In this document: piece by piece, positions 22,794 through 33,969 of the stretch
Layout: each line of letters begins with the position of its first letter
Position numbering within the stretch: the stretch's first letter is position 1
Source of the DNA: Dipteris shenzhenensis
Taxonomy: Eukaryota; Polypodiophyta; Polypodiopsida; Gleicheniales
Assembly (NCBI GenBank): GCA_047967505.1
Contig: CM106539.1
Direction: 5' to 3' (one strand)
DNA length: 64,000 bases
Notes under the pieces: model-generated
Told to the model about the DNA's origin: nothing
The model's database searches: none
What the model saw: only the letters and a program-made list of their open reading frames with translations
Translations under genes and position numbers: made by a program

Positions 22794-23879
22794 ATATTAG
22801 CGCTTATCCCTGGCTATCTGATATTACTGTATATTTTCACAGTGTAATATAAATAGTGACCCTATTCTAAGTAAACTTGCTTACCTCCTATGCTTATCTA
22901 TGGCTTCCTTTCATTCATTTAAGGTCCCTTCCCTTGCGCTTCCGCGTGGTGGGTATTCTGTTGTCCAAAATCAATAACATTATGATAATTCCGGCTGCCT
23001 GTGTCTTGACAGCTCTGCCATAATTCTTAATGAACATGGCCTGATTGACTACGATGGAGAGCTCTAGCTCTATCTAAGGCAAAGCATTCTTTCCTGTTGA
23101 AAGTTTAAACTATGTCTTCCAATTGTACTCTATCTAGGTTGCTTTTTTCAGTTTTGAGCTTTTTTTTCACAGTATGTTTTGTACTTTACTATTTTGGAGC
23201 TCAAAATGCTTCAGCAAACTTCAAAAGTAAAGAGCTATAATGCCAGTAATTCCATGAGGTGGTGCTGCTTTGGGTATGGTTGTTATGGCAGCTAGCAGAT
23301 TGAGTTGGCCTCACTTGACAGTGTTTTCCCCATAGTTTGCAAAATGAAGGCTTCCAACAATCCAGTTATGGAATCTGATATCAACCCATGAATGCTTTTT
23401 CAAATGTTTTAAAAGACACTTGTCCTTTTGTAGATTAAGAAGTCAAACTTCTAAGTCATGTAGCATATTAGATTACCCAGCATGACAGCTTATGCTTGGT
23501 TACCAATGTGTTTTTTCATTTTCTTTTTTAAAAATGCTAATTTGTAAGATTGGATATATATCAGTCTTATGAAGGCACATCTGAAGAGTGTCCTTGACTC
23601 CATGAGATACGACTCCATTCAGGTTGCAAGTGGTCGACTGTAAGTTTACAGATACTGATGATTCTCCCAACTCATTTGGTAGATTATATTCTACAGACTC
23701 TAGTCCATGCATGTCACAAACCCTTTTGGACTCTGTCCACATGCAGATGTGGTATGCAGACTCTCACCTTTCTCCATCAACCGCTCGCATTGCACAGACT
23801 GCATGTCAGAGAGTATAAGATCATGCATCCACTACATGGCAAGGTTTAGAAAACTTTTCAGATCTGAAAGATATGACAC
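22794..23879. other. 3' flank of the Kunitz gene, nothing recognised
   Basis: The stretch probably starts with the 3' untranslated region. No coding region or clear repeat was recognised. Short ORFs at 23500-23949 lack any domain. Confidence 0.5.
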
Positions 23880-24535
23880 TCAGATGTACAGCCAGATAAT
23901 ACTTATAGACCTGCAGCATACTCCAGCTAAGGTAAGGCACTCAAAATGACCCTGGATGCTGCACCAAATTGACGTGGACTTTTCATCTTCACCAGGTACC
24001 CTCATGTAGACTTCAGTAGCTACGGAGATGAGTCCCTTGCTCAGCCTCCTTGCACCACAGTGGACTCTTCTGCCAATGTGTAGATGTGTGCTCCTGGAAT
24101 GCCCAAAACCTGACAGGATGAACTGCCTAATACCACCCCAGGGGGCCCTTTTATAGGGGCTGAAGTGCACCAGAGCTGGCTGACTTGGCCAGTCTGTAAA
24201 CTGTACAGACCAGAGCCAACTGGGTCCCAAGATTAGAGAAAGGGACTAGAAGAGCTGAAGGGAGAGCAGGAAGGAGAAAAGGGGAGAGAGAGAGAGAGAG
24301 AGAGAGATTGGGGGAGAGAGCGTGTAGGCTGCAAGTAGGAGGAAGGAGAGAGAGTAGATAGGATTAGATGTCAAAAAAGAAGTGTACAATGAGTGTGGAT
24401 GGGGACTTGTATAGTCCCTCCCCATTTCCCACTAACTCTACCTAAAGGGCCACTAAAGTAGCCCTTTTCCCTTCTTCATTACAGCCATCCGTTCCTATAG
24501 AACTTTGCCCTCAAAATTACATGTACCGGCTCTAC
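23880..24535 (-). other. Probable LTR of a minus-strand gypsy element, with TATA box
   Basis: This stretch lies directly beyond the 3' end of the minus-strand gypsy pol, where its 3' LTR is expected. On the minus strand it holds CCTATAAAAGGG at 24147-24157, a good TATA box, followed by a leader. A GA tract at about 24283-24307 and a GA-rich stretch lie upstream on that strand. Exact LTR ends and a second LTR were not found. The 116-codon minus ORF here is not recognised and is probably LTR sequence. Confidence 0.4.
24148..24155 (-). promoter_or_regulatory. TATA box in putative gypsy LTR
   Basis: On the minus strand the sequence is TATAAAAG, in GC-containing context. It would drive transcription leftwards out of the putative LTR. 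Confidence 0.45.
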
Positions 24536-24539
24536 GCAA

Positions 24540-25540
24540 GGGTCCTGGGACAGCGGCCTGGTAAAAGATATGGGTACTCTTGGACAATATTCTGTGGCAG
24601 TGATACTGTTCATACTGTTCATCGTCTGGAAGTCATTTCCACCTTATGAGGTACTCAATTTATACCCGGTTGCGGAGTACTTGGTCTCTGAAACCCACAA
24701 TGCGCTTGGGAACATAGAGGATATGACCCTCCTCATCCATAGGTGGCAGCTCTGGAAGTATGTGCACATGCGGACCTACATGTGGTTTCAGCAAAGACAC
24801 ATGAAACACATTGTGAATCTCGGAGGTGCTTGGTAGCTCCAATTGATATGCTACCTCCCTAATCTTGCGGGTGGTCTTGTAAGGGCGATAATATCGATGA
24901 GCACCCCTCAATGAAGCATAACGGTTTTTGTGGAGACGTACATGTACATAATCTCCTTCTTTGAAGACCAATTATCTCTTGTGTTCATCCGCATATTTCT
25001 TATGCTTGGCTTGGGCATCCTGCATATACTTTCTAGCCAATTGCAGAAGGGCCTTCATCCTTTCCAAGTCATCTCGTGCTTCCTGATAGTGTTGGCAATT
25101 GAGGAAGGAATTACTTTACACCCATACATTGCCTCAAACAGGCTCATGCCAATAGACAGATTCTTGGTATTGTTGTAGAAAAATTCAGCCAGTGCGAGCC
25201 ACATATCCCACGACCTTTGGGGATCATGACAAACATGCCTCAAGTATTCGTCCACCATTTGTTCACCCTTTCTGACTGTCCATTAGTCTCAGGATGGTAT
25301 GCGAGTGCTAGGTGTGAGTAAAGTACCCATTGTGTAAATAATTATTGCCAAAAGTGATCCATAAATTTTGTGTCCATGTCACTGACAATTTCCCGGGGAA
25401 AGCCATGGTGCTTAAACACATGATCAATGAACTGCCAAGCGGAAATATCTGCTGTCTTTGTTTCAAGGTACATGCAAAGAATTAAAGCTTCGATTGTGGC
25501 CTGCTTCTCTTGGATTCTACCAGGAGCTGCCAGGGCTAAC
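24540..25540 (-). pseudogene. Ty3/gypsy (chromovirus) integrase C-terminal half with chromodomain relic
   Basis: Reading right to left, the integrase core ends with FPREIVSDMDTKFMDHFWQ at about 25340-25400. Next come SWDMWLALAEFFYNNT and SLFEAMYGCKV (25100-25215), the GPY/F-type module DYVHVRLHKNRY, AYQLELPSTSEIHNVFHVSL and LLKPHV (24770-24960), and a chromodomain start EYLIRWK near 24620. The chromodomain would target histone marks in chromoviruses. Stops after VLRNRV and within the chromodomain, and a break at about 25290, inactivate it. The 5' part (RT, protease, gag) is absent. An LTR of a different element abuts it at 25546. Confidence 0.85.
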
Positions 25541-25545
25541 TTACT

Positions 25546-25825
25546 TGGGAAAATCAGAGATATTCTTGTACTGTAAGATTAATCTTGTAGTCTAGGGGCC
25601 TAGAGTCAACAAGGGTTTTGTCCAGAGATATATATCAAAGTTTTTTATTAAACTAAGCATCAATACTAGAAATACAACTGGGTTTACCCAGTTGGGGGGT
25701 GACTCTTGATTTTCTCTTTATGGATGATTGGTATTTTGTTTTGAAATTGTGGAAATCGAATAAATTCCAAGTTTATTAAGTTATTCAATTGGAATCCGCG
25801 CTTCCACATAAGCCCAACTCTGACA
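25546..25825 (+). mobile_element. LTR of family A, copy 1 (about 280 bp)
   Basis: The segment starts TGGGAAAATCAGAGATATTC and ends CTCTGACA, giving the canonical TG...CA ends. A second copy at 39505-40443 matches it along nearly its whole length. Shared phrases are TAGAGTCAACAAGGGTTTTG, GAAATTGTGGAAATCGAATA and TTATTCAATTGGAATCC. Minus-strand gypsy integrase lies on its left and plus-strand gypsy RNase H on its right. No matching target-site duplication is seen (TTACT on the left, CTTTT on the right), which suggests recombination or deletion at one edge. Confidence 0.7.
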
Positions 25826-26830
25826 CTTTTCCTGAAGTTTTGAAGAAGGATGCCTTTCTGTGGTCTACAGATGAACAAATCAGTTTTCAAGGCCTACAAT
25901 TTGCCTTGACTCATGCACCTGTGCTGGTATGGGACTTTTCACGGCCTTTCATTGTGGAGGCAGAAAGATGCTAGTGGCAAAGGCTTGGGGGCTGTTTTAC
26001 AACAAGAGCATAGTGAAATAGCTTACGCAAGCAAAAAATTTGAGGCCAAAGAGCTCAACTACCATGTCTATGATCAGGAAATGTTGGCCATCCTACATGC
26101 CTTCAAAAAGTGGAAGCACTATCTGAACAGGAGCAAAATCAGGGCCAAAACTGACCATAGGACACTCAGATATTTCCTTACGCAGCCCATCTTGTCTACC
26201 AAGCAAAAGAGATGGTTGGCCTCAGTGCGGTCCTATGATTTTGACATTGATTACAGGAAGGGGAAAGAAAATGTGGTTGCAGATGCCTTGTCCAGGGACG
26301 AGGATGTGGGCTTGCACGTTGTCTGCTGTCTCTACCATGTATCAGGATTGGATTCGTGGCATTCAGGAAGAGTACATGCAGAATTCAAAGGCAGCAACCA
26401 TATTTTCAGATTTGCAGGATCCCTCATGCCAAAGTCACTCTGACTTTAATTTGCATAATGGGTTGTGGTGCAATGACAGAATTTACACAGCCACACTCAC
26501 AATATAAGCAGCTGGTCTTGCAAGAAACACATTCCTCTCCTATGGCTGGACATACAGGTGTCATCAAGACTTATGAGAGGGTCAAACAGAGCTTTTGAGA
26601 AGGTGTATGGTGAGATGTTGCCATATATGTTGCTGGATGTCTGCCTTACCAACATAACCCATTCCAGAGGGCAAATGGACACATTTAGCAATGGATTTCA
26701 TGACAAGCTTGCCTTCTACAAAGAGGGGATGGAACAGCATTTATGTCGTGGTGGATAGATTGACAAACCAGGCCCATTGATTACCCCTAAGACCCAATAT
26801 TCAGCATCACAGGTTCTGTTAGGATTATTC
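25826..26830 (+). pseudogene. Ty3/gypsy RNase H and integrase N-terminal half
   Basis: Plus-strand frames read LKKDAFLWSTDEQISFQGLQ, then HAPVLVWDFSRPF and, after a shift near 25970, GAVLQQEHSEIAYASKKFEA, KELNYHVYDQEMLAILHAFK, HYLNRSKIRAKTDHRTLRYF and RKGKENVVADALSRDEDV. These are the RNase H domain of gypsy pol. The integrase follows: the zinc-binding region HSSPMAGHTGVIKTYERVKQ at about 26530, and in another frame LAMDFMTSLPSTKRGW and IYVVVDRLTNQAH near 26680-26770, which contains the first catalytic Asp. Homology ends by about 26820. It is broken by at least four frameshifts or stops. Confidence 0.9.
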
Positions 26831-28139
26831 TAAACACAGAATGCATTGGAAAAAACGTTCAACTACTTATAGACAAAGATCAGGGCAGTTAGAGATTGAA
26901 ATAGAGAGCATACTACTTAAATTTGGACACTATCCAGGGCAGTTTTTGAAGAAAATGGAAACTGAAGGTAGAACAGCGATTAAGCATACCCTATTTGACG
27001 ATTTATGTGCAGCAAAGGGGTAGAAATAGGGCACTTAAATCTGCAGCAATAGGGCAGGAAACTTCAGCAAGGATAGGCAGGGCGATGGGCAGCAGGAGGA
27101 ACAGGCTGGAAAAAGAAGACACAATATGACAGCAGGAGAATATGGCGACCAGCAGGAAGAGAGCAAGCAGCAAGGGAATATGGCAACCAGCAGGAAGAGG
27201 TCGAGCAGCATGAAGATATGGCAGCAGGAGGTGGCGGCGAGTAGCAGGAAAGCAATTTGGTGCTCCAGTGACCGATTCTAGGAAAGAGATATGGGCGCCT
27301 GGTTTTATAGAGATCTTGGAAGGAAGAAAGCTCAAAAAGCTAGGAGTAGCTTTCCAAGAAGCATGCCATAAAAAGACACTTCCAAAAATAAAAGCGTAAA
27401 AGCAGAAAAGCTAAATTTAGAAGCATAAAGCAAAAAAAAAGGTTGCTTTTTATCAAAATCTATTTTTAATAGTTTAATGATTTAATACTTTTATTTTTAT
27501 TTTAGACCACTTTGCCCCTACACTCTAATTAATTAAATCAATTGACTTTGCACAATCGCTACTTTGACCATAACTAGACCTAGACTACTTGGATTTGATC
27601 CAAACTGAGACTGTCCTTTAGATCTTGAAGGGCTCTTCGATTTGACACTCAAGGCTTTATGTTTGAAGGTCAGTTTCACTCATGAGAACCTATGTGACCT
27701 GATCTGCTCTTATAAAACTAAGCATCACAATTCCTAGCACACCAAGGTTCACCCCCAAGTCCATTGAAGGTACTGGAAATGCCGGGTATGGGATGTGCGA
27801 GGCATCATCATTCTCTTACGGCATGATGAGAAATTATGTGTAGTGATCCGGTAAAGAAATCATGCTCTAGCCTTCACATCCTGTCATTGGATGTGACTAT
27901 CTGGATACTGAAGATCCAACACCACACTGGAGATGGTAAAAGAAATTAGTCATATTGAAGATGGCTGGTCACACGGAAAGTGACATGGTCACGCTGAAGG
28001 TGACATGGACAGACTAAAGGTGCCAATAGATAATGGTCACACTGAAGGTGATGTGGATAGATTGAAATGTCCTTTTGTCGTCGATTTGCAGACTTCCAGA
28101 CTTCTAATCATAAGATGAATTGATTGGCAGCTAGAACTT
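26831..28139. repeat. Non-coding stretch with short tandem repeats
   Basis: No gene is recognised. ATATGGCGACCAGCAGGAAG at 27141 recurs as ATATGGCAACCAGCAGGAAG at 27178. The unit GGTCAC-(A/G)C-TGAAGGTGA is repeated at about 27968, 27989 and 28038. A TTTTATAGAG near 27303 could belong to an old LTR. The minus-strand ORFs over the GCAGCAGGAGG stretch are low complexity (Ala/Leu/Pro) and not credible genes. Confidence 0.5.
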
Positions 28140-28720
28140 TGTCCTTCGTGCGCAAGACAAGTAGTGGTAATGGCTTGCCATAAACCACCTCGGCGGGAGC
28201 TTTACTTGTGGAAGAGTGAATGGGATTATTATATGCAAACTCTACCATAGGTAGATACTTTTCCTATAGGTGTGGATATGATCATTGACACAACACCTCA
28301 ATAATTCAAGTGAGTCTTTATTGGCTGCCTCGCTTTGTCCATCTGTCTTTGGATGATAAGAAGATGAGAATCCCAACTTGGTACCTAGATTATCGAATAA
28401 AAATTGCTGTTGATTTCAACGTCACGATTAGAGACAATTGATTTGGGGATACCATGATGAGGAAAATTATGTTTGATGAAAAGTGTACCAACCTTAGTTG
28501 CCTCCAGAGTCTTCTTGCAAGGGATAAAGTTAACCTGCCTACTCAATCTGTCGAGCACTGTCCAGATCATATCATGTCCTTGAAGAGATTTGGGAAGACC
28601 TATGACGAAGTCCATAGTGATGTGCTCTCATGGTGTCTCAAGTACGGGCAAAGGTTGAAGTAGTCCTTGGGGTTTCCCTTGGCTTTTTGACCAATAAAGC
28701 ATCGAAAAAGTAAGTTCACT
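28140..28720 (-). pseudogene. Ty3/gypsy integrase core fragment
   Basis: On the minus strand the sequence reads LWTSS/ITMDFVIGLPKSLQGHDMIW followed by DRLSRQVNFIPCKKT and HNFPHHGIPKSIVSNRDVEI (about 28400-28620), the integrase core with its first two Asp positions. More leftwards are FSSSYHPKTDGQSEAANK-like residues (28310-28370) in another frame, holding the third acidic residue region. It is a separate element from the one at 24.5-25.5 kb. Both ends are truncated, on the right by the LTR at 28744. Confidence 0.75.
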
Positions 28721-28734
28721 TGCGGGTGGACATC

Positions 28735-28743
28735 GAGGGGGGG
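28735..28743 (+). other. Polypurine tract next to an LTR
   Basis: GAGGGGGGG directly precedes TGTTAGATATC. In LTR elements the plus-strand primer lies just upstream of the 3' LTR. The preceding CACTTGCGGGTGGACATCGA resembles the end of a copia pol. This places a plus-strand 3' LTR at 28744. Confidence 0.5.
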
Positions 28744-29565
28744 TGTTAGATATCAATGCTTCACTCTCATGTAATTACGTGGGAACCAGCTAACTCTACT
28801 TGTAAGCCCCCCATATGAGAAGGCATCTGAGTAGCTCGGTTATCCGGTAGGCCCTGGTTTGGACACCAGATGGGGGCCATGTGTGGCCTGATGGCTGGAC
28901 GGCTTTAGATAGAGTTGGCACACTGCCAACTAGGCTACATGCAAGTGCGGGAAGGCATCTCATGACTGACTGCACTGAGGGTGGATGGAGCATTTCCTGG
29001 GGCAACCTGAGAGCAGCCCACTCTCGGGTTGCGGGCCCGTTTGGAGCCCCAGATGATCTCGGATGGCTCTGGGCCGAACGGACAACCGTAGGTTAGTTGC
29101 TCTATTTTGCGCACCGGTTCTATCGTGTGGTCGGTGGCCTATTTCGGGACCAACCCCCAGTCGGCCGTTTTAGGCGGACTGGGTCGGTCACCTAATTAAC
29201 CTTCTACTAGTGGTGGCTATATAAGAGCAAGCCCGTGAAGCCCATTTTATCACTGGCTACAGCAACCCTGATTCCTTAGCATCCAGCCTCCATTCTCTAT
29301 TGTTTCCAGCTCGCCATCGAAGCTTCTTTCACAGGAGCGCAAGGTTGGTGGGAGGCAACGCCATCTATTGTATTAGTTTTACAGTAATCAAATTTTTGAT
29401 TCTCCATACTATCTGCTTTTCTCTCTTGCATACGAGATCCTGTTATCTGTTGAGCACAGACTTTGTATTGTGTTCTTACACTTTGTCTATAAGTAGTTGA
29501 ACATTTTTCCCAATGGATTCCTCCGTGTTTAGACTAATAATAATGGGGAAATTTTTGTTGTGTCT
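28744..29565 (+). mobile_element. Candidate LTR with TATA box, inserted in gypsy sequence
   Basis: It begins TGTTAGATATC after a polypurine tract, has a good TATA box (TATATAAG, 29218-29225) about 475 bp in, and a following R/U5-like leader. Gypsy homology lies on both sides: integrase on the left, and on the right sequence from 29566 that repeats 25456-25520 (TGTCTTTGTTTCAAGGTAC and TCTCTTGGATTCTACC). The segment was therefore probably inserted later or joined by recombination. The right end is not sharply defined and no second copy is in the window. Confidence 0.45.
29218..29225 (+). promoter_or_regulatory. TATA box in candidate LTR
   Basis: TATATAAG with a downstream transcribed-like leader. 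It would act as the U3 promoter of the LTR at 28744. Confidence 0.45.
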
Positions 29566-29739
29566 TTGTTTCAAGGTACGGGGAAAGAATTAAAGCTTCA
29601 ATCATGGCCTACTTCTCTTGGATTCTACCCAAAGCTACTAGGCCTTTGTATTCCCATGCTCTCGTACACCTATCAAAGGCTCTCATAAACCTATAAAAGG
29701 CTTCATGCGAAATCCATTCACCAGTGTCAAAAATATGTT

Positions 29740-30620
29740 GCCGTGCAAGTCTGCAATTTGGAGTTCCCTATTTTAGATCCCCCATAATCGGTTATGATCC
29801 ATAATATCTCAGCTTTAGCTTGCCTGGAAATCTTCCTAATCTGAAGTTGTACACTAACATCAAATCATCCACCTTAAAATGCTCTTCATCATTCCTGGAT
29901 GGTCTATAGTAGCAGATACTAACTCTGAATCCGGTCTTCCTCTAGTCGAAAGCAATTGTTCCTACTAAAATTGGACTGACTCTTCTGGTCTCATCTTCTC
30001 GGCCACAATCTGTGGACTTGAGGATATGAATTCCATTAGTACTACAGCCTCCAAGCTGTAAACCAACCATGATATGTCATTCCTGTGGTGACTTTTAAAG
30101 TTGTCTTGTATGCCCACAAAGGTAAATCCAATTTTGTATCCCAATCTTTCTGATTCTCTGATATGGTCATCTTCAGAATCTGCTTCATCGTCTTGTTGTT
30201 GCTACTCTCCACCTCTCCATTCCCTTGCAAAGGATATGTCATAGCCATCTTGTGAACCACCATATGCACATCTATTAATTGCTTCACAATAGCATTTAGA
30301 AAATGAGTCCCCTGATCTGATACCAACTCGATCAATATAAGAATTTCACTGTACTGGCTATCGGATTATCCCTTAGTGCCTGCACTTTGACCCATTTGGT
30401 CGAATACCACATGCTTGTTCCTTGTGTAGTGTGTTGTTGACTTAATTGGATCCATGAAGTCAAGGGCCCATTTTTGGAATGGCTCCAATGAAAGAATCTG
30501 ATTCAAAGGCATCCTATCTACATTCATGGAAGACACCAGCAGTGCTTCACAAATTCATGCTCATCTTTGATCATAGTCAATCACCACCACTTGGCTTGAA
30601 AAATCTTCTTCACCGTGATG
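29740..30620 (-). pseudogene. Tat-like integrase
   Basis: The catalytic core reads ELVSDQGTHFLNAIVKQLID and then VVHKMAMTYPLQGNGEVESS (30100-30330), giving the second Asp and the Glu. LPLWAYKTTLKVTTGMT follows, the usual block after the core. Upstream on the minus strand are GDITVKKIFQAKWW and a HEFVKHCW zinc-region relic near 30550-30620. Single stops and shifts lie between the blocks. Confidence 0.8.
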
Positions 30621-31319
30621 TCTCCTGCAAAGTGACCATCGGATACTCCCTGATGTGACTCTATCAATACTTTCAGCAGAGGCACACATCGTCATAACAT
30701 CTAATCCACTCCTTTGCGATACAACATTCCGACAATCACCATGAAAGTTTTGCTATTCAATGCCAACCGTTTTCTTTGATCTAGGGACATCTCCTTTGGG
30801 AAAACACCATCCATCAAAAGCTAAATGATGTGATCATACCAATACATGCCCCAAATGGGTTCTATGTCAAACAGATATGCATTTGGAAAATCATTTGCAA
30901 TGCCCTCCAAGGGTGGTTCCTGTGAATCCAACCTACTCAAATAAGTCTCCACCAAATGTTGGCTTCTTGATGTGTGTACCATTATATAATCAAACTCTTA
31001 CAATGGGAGAATCCATCTAGACAATCTTCATGTTGGCTACACTTGTTTACCAAATACAACAACAATGCTTAGTTATCCACATGAAGCACAATCTTGTTTC
31101 TCAGTAAGTGATGCTGGAATTTACCGAAGGAATAGATCATGCCTAAAACTTCCCTTTCCATCACCTATTAATTCTGCTCTATGCTAGTGAGTGTATGGCT
31201 TGTGTAATAGACAGGTTGATACCAGTCCTTTTGCCTTTTTGCATCAACACAGCACCAATAGCAATATCCAATGCATCCACAAAAACATGAAAATCCAAGC
31301 TTCAATTTGGCTAGTTGTA

Positions 31320-32150
31320 ATGCTAGCGTAACCACCAAAATCTTTTTGAGTAGCCAAAACTCTTTTTCCTATTCCTCCCCCAATTGAATGGAACATCCTT
31401 CTTTGTCATCTTTGTAAGGGACTGGCAAACATGCGACAAGTAGTGCATGAACCATGGCCATTTCACTTGGCCCACAAACGTTTGCAACTCCTTGACATTC
31501 TTGTGGACCTTAGCCTTTTGAAATGGCCTCAACCTTATAGGGATCAATCGTCGTTCCTTCTTCAGAAATGATGTTTCCTAACAATACTACCCTCTTTACT
31601 ACAAAGGCGCACTTTGCTGGATTTAAGCTTATGCGAGTAGCCCATCATTTATTAAAGCATAGATGCAATTGATCCAAATGTTTAATCTGAAGTCATCCAA
31701 AAACACCGGCATGAAGCTAGTAAGATGAGGCTCAAACACCTTTTGTATCCATGACTAGAATGTCATCAGTGTGTTTTTCAATCCAAATGTCATCATATTA
31801 CTAGCATAAACCCCCCATTCTATAATAAATGACATTTCATCCTTATCCTCTTCAACCATCTGGATTTGATTGTATCTGCCACCATTGAAACCATCTAGAA
31901 AGCTATATATTTCATGCTCGGCATTAGCATCCAGCAAAGTATCACAAAACGGCAAGGGAGACAAATCCGTGATTGTTGCCACATTCAAGGTCCGGTAGTC
32001 CATGCAAATTTTGAGCTTTCCATTCTTCTTTCGGATGATGACTATCAGAGACAGTCAAGTCACTTTATTTGTCAGATAGATGAATCCCAACATTAGTAGC
32101 TTATTAATCTCCTTCTTGACCTGCTTTGCAAAATTTGGATTCATACAATA
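31320..32150 (-). pseudogene. Tat-like reverse transcriptase and start of RNase H
   Basis: The RT reads NKLLMLGFIYLTNKVT and RKKNGKLKICMDYRTLNVAT near 31985-32130, then FCDTLLDANAEHEIYSFLDG, QIQMVEEDKDEMSFIIEWGV and MMTFGLKNTLMTF (31755-31960). The YxDD loop region at about 31600-31740 is too damaged to read. The connection/RNase H start, ELQTFVGQVKWPWFMHYLSH, is at 31430-31490. Stops and a shift near 31750 inactivate it. Confidence 0.8.
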
Positions 32151-32640
32151 ACACTACTGAATTATGGGAAATTAAAATTCCTAGCGGGCCCTTGAAAATT
32201 GTGATTGTGCAAGCCAATTACTAGGTAATTAATTCCTAGGACCAATGTGTACAATAGCGGGGCAAAAGAGTGATGCAAATAAAATTGCTATTTTTGGCAC
32301 AAGACTCCAAAAGCACAGGACACCTGTTTGGCATGCAGAAGGCCAAAAAGCAAGCTAAAAGAGAGAAAATCCATCGCAATTTTCCCTGGAGCCTACTTGG
32401 AGTTGAGCAACCTATTTTCAGGCTAGAGTTTAGACTTTTGCTTCTGTTGGTGACCTCCAAGCTAATGGGCAACCTGTTTGGATGCTATTTCTGTTGTTGG
32501 AAGCTGACCAGGAAGGATTGCGATTTCTCCACAGGCTGGATTTTGCTGTTTCTCGGCCTCAAAAGTGGTGATTTCTCCTATAGGCTATTTTCTCTAATTC
32601 TTGGGCTCTAGAAGGAGAGGCGATTTTGGCATCATTCTTC
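32150..32640 (+). other. Non-homologous insert inside the Tat-like pol
   Basis: On the minus strand, gypsy homology stops at about 32640 (GVDPPTLCVHRINLKNDAK) and resumes at about 32150 (MNPNFAKQVKKEINK). The 490 bp between is unrelated. It holds a plus-strand ORF of 113 codons (32270-32611), rich in Leu and Lys, with no recognised domain. GATTTCTCCACAGGCT and GATTTCTCCTATAGGCT form an internal repeat near 32521-32588. It may be a small insertion; no target duplication was found. Confidence 0.4.
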
Positions 32641-33260
32641 AAATTGATCCGGTGAACACAGAGGGTTGGTGGATCCACTCCTTTCATGTCCATGTATTCC
32701 CATGCAAAAATGTCTTTCTATTCCTGCAATAGCTTGACCATCTCCAATTGAAAGTCTCTTGTAGCATATACACTAATCTTTACCGCCTTCAGATCATCGT
32801 TCATTCCCAGATTAAATTCGTCCAAATCATCTTCTTTAATGCGGGATGTCCTTCACATCTGTTCCTCATATCCCAATTCAGCCTTCAAATTAATTCTTCT
32901 CCATATTTCTAATAGAGTGGAATTTCCCCCTCATCCGGTTTTGGATCCCGCATGGTGGTTAGGAGTCTTCTAGCTCAAATGCCTCATATGGCATCGGATC
33001 TTCCAATGTTACTATGTGAACCACCATAGTGGGCTGTTTCCCTAGAATCCACTGCTGGAATACTTCTAACACATCTATCTCAAAAAGTGGAACCACTAAT
33101 GGATTAGCATCTAGGAACTTTTGTTCCTTATCGTCATCAAGTTCTGTCCCCATGATCACCCATTGCACCATGATGGGTTTCCCTTTTTTCTTTAGGACCA
33201 TGCTTGGGATCATCTGCATCTTGAGCTTCTTCTTGTCATTCCATATTATAGTCTGCATCT
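32640..33260 (-). pseudogene. Tat-like protease-RT linker
   Basis: The minus strand reads MPYEAFELED with TMVVHIVTLEDP (32960-33030), WVIMGTELDDDKEQKFLDAN near 33110-33170, and DMKGVDPPTLCVHRINLKND just before the insert. These phrases belong to the Tat-type linker between protease and RT. No protease active site could be read with confidence; the corresponding place near 33550-33700 is too degraded. Confidence 0.55.
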
Positions 33261-33969
33261 TGAGCTACTTCTTGTCATTCCATATTATAGTCATTGAGGA
33301 ACCATATTCCTACTTTACTCTAGCAGATTTAAACCATGGTCTACCCAATAGCATAGGGGTAGCACACATTTAAAGGAACATGAAATTTATGTGCAATACC
33401 ATTCCTTGCATGTGAATGACCTGATTAGTTGAATTCTTCTTTGATCCACCATGTAGACTTAAAATGGGGCAAGCTTTAGATTTTCACTCTAGAACCTCCA
33501 TTAAGAAACATCCCTACGAAACTCTGGCCATGCTACTACACCTTCACTATTGGTACCATATAATCAATGTCCTTGGGCTCAACCTGGCATGCAACTGGTG
33601 CATCCTCATACAAGTGAGTGGGTGGTATGAGCTCGTTTGAATGATTCACGGGGCCACAACAGATTTGCTATTGGTCTTTTCTTGACCTCAGGGACTATCC
33701 ATAACAAGTGCCTTCACTTTTTCCTTCTTAAGAGTTGTCAACAACCCTTCAAAAAAGCTTCCAATGTAGGATTTTTATGATTATCATGAATCATAGGTCT
33801 TACCTCTGTATCCTTTGGTGGTACTACATTGGTTTAGGGGAATTTGGTCCAACCTTTTGTAACTCAGGTGTGACTGTTCACCTTATTGCTTGTCGGATGC
33901 TTGAATTTTCTCAATCTACCTTCAAGGCTATCATTCGGACCTCTTCCTAGTCCTTCCACTTCAAACACT

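Noticed and set aside
23880-24230. Minus ORF of 116 codons as a host gene
   Set aside because: It lies in the presumed LTR with a TATA box inside the frame and shows no domain.
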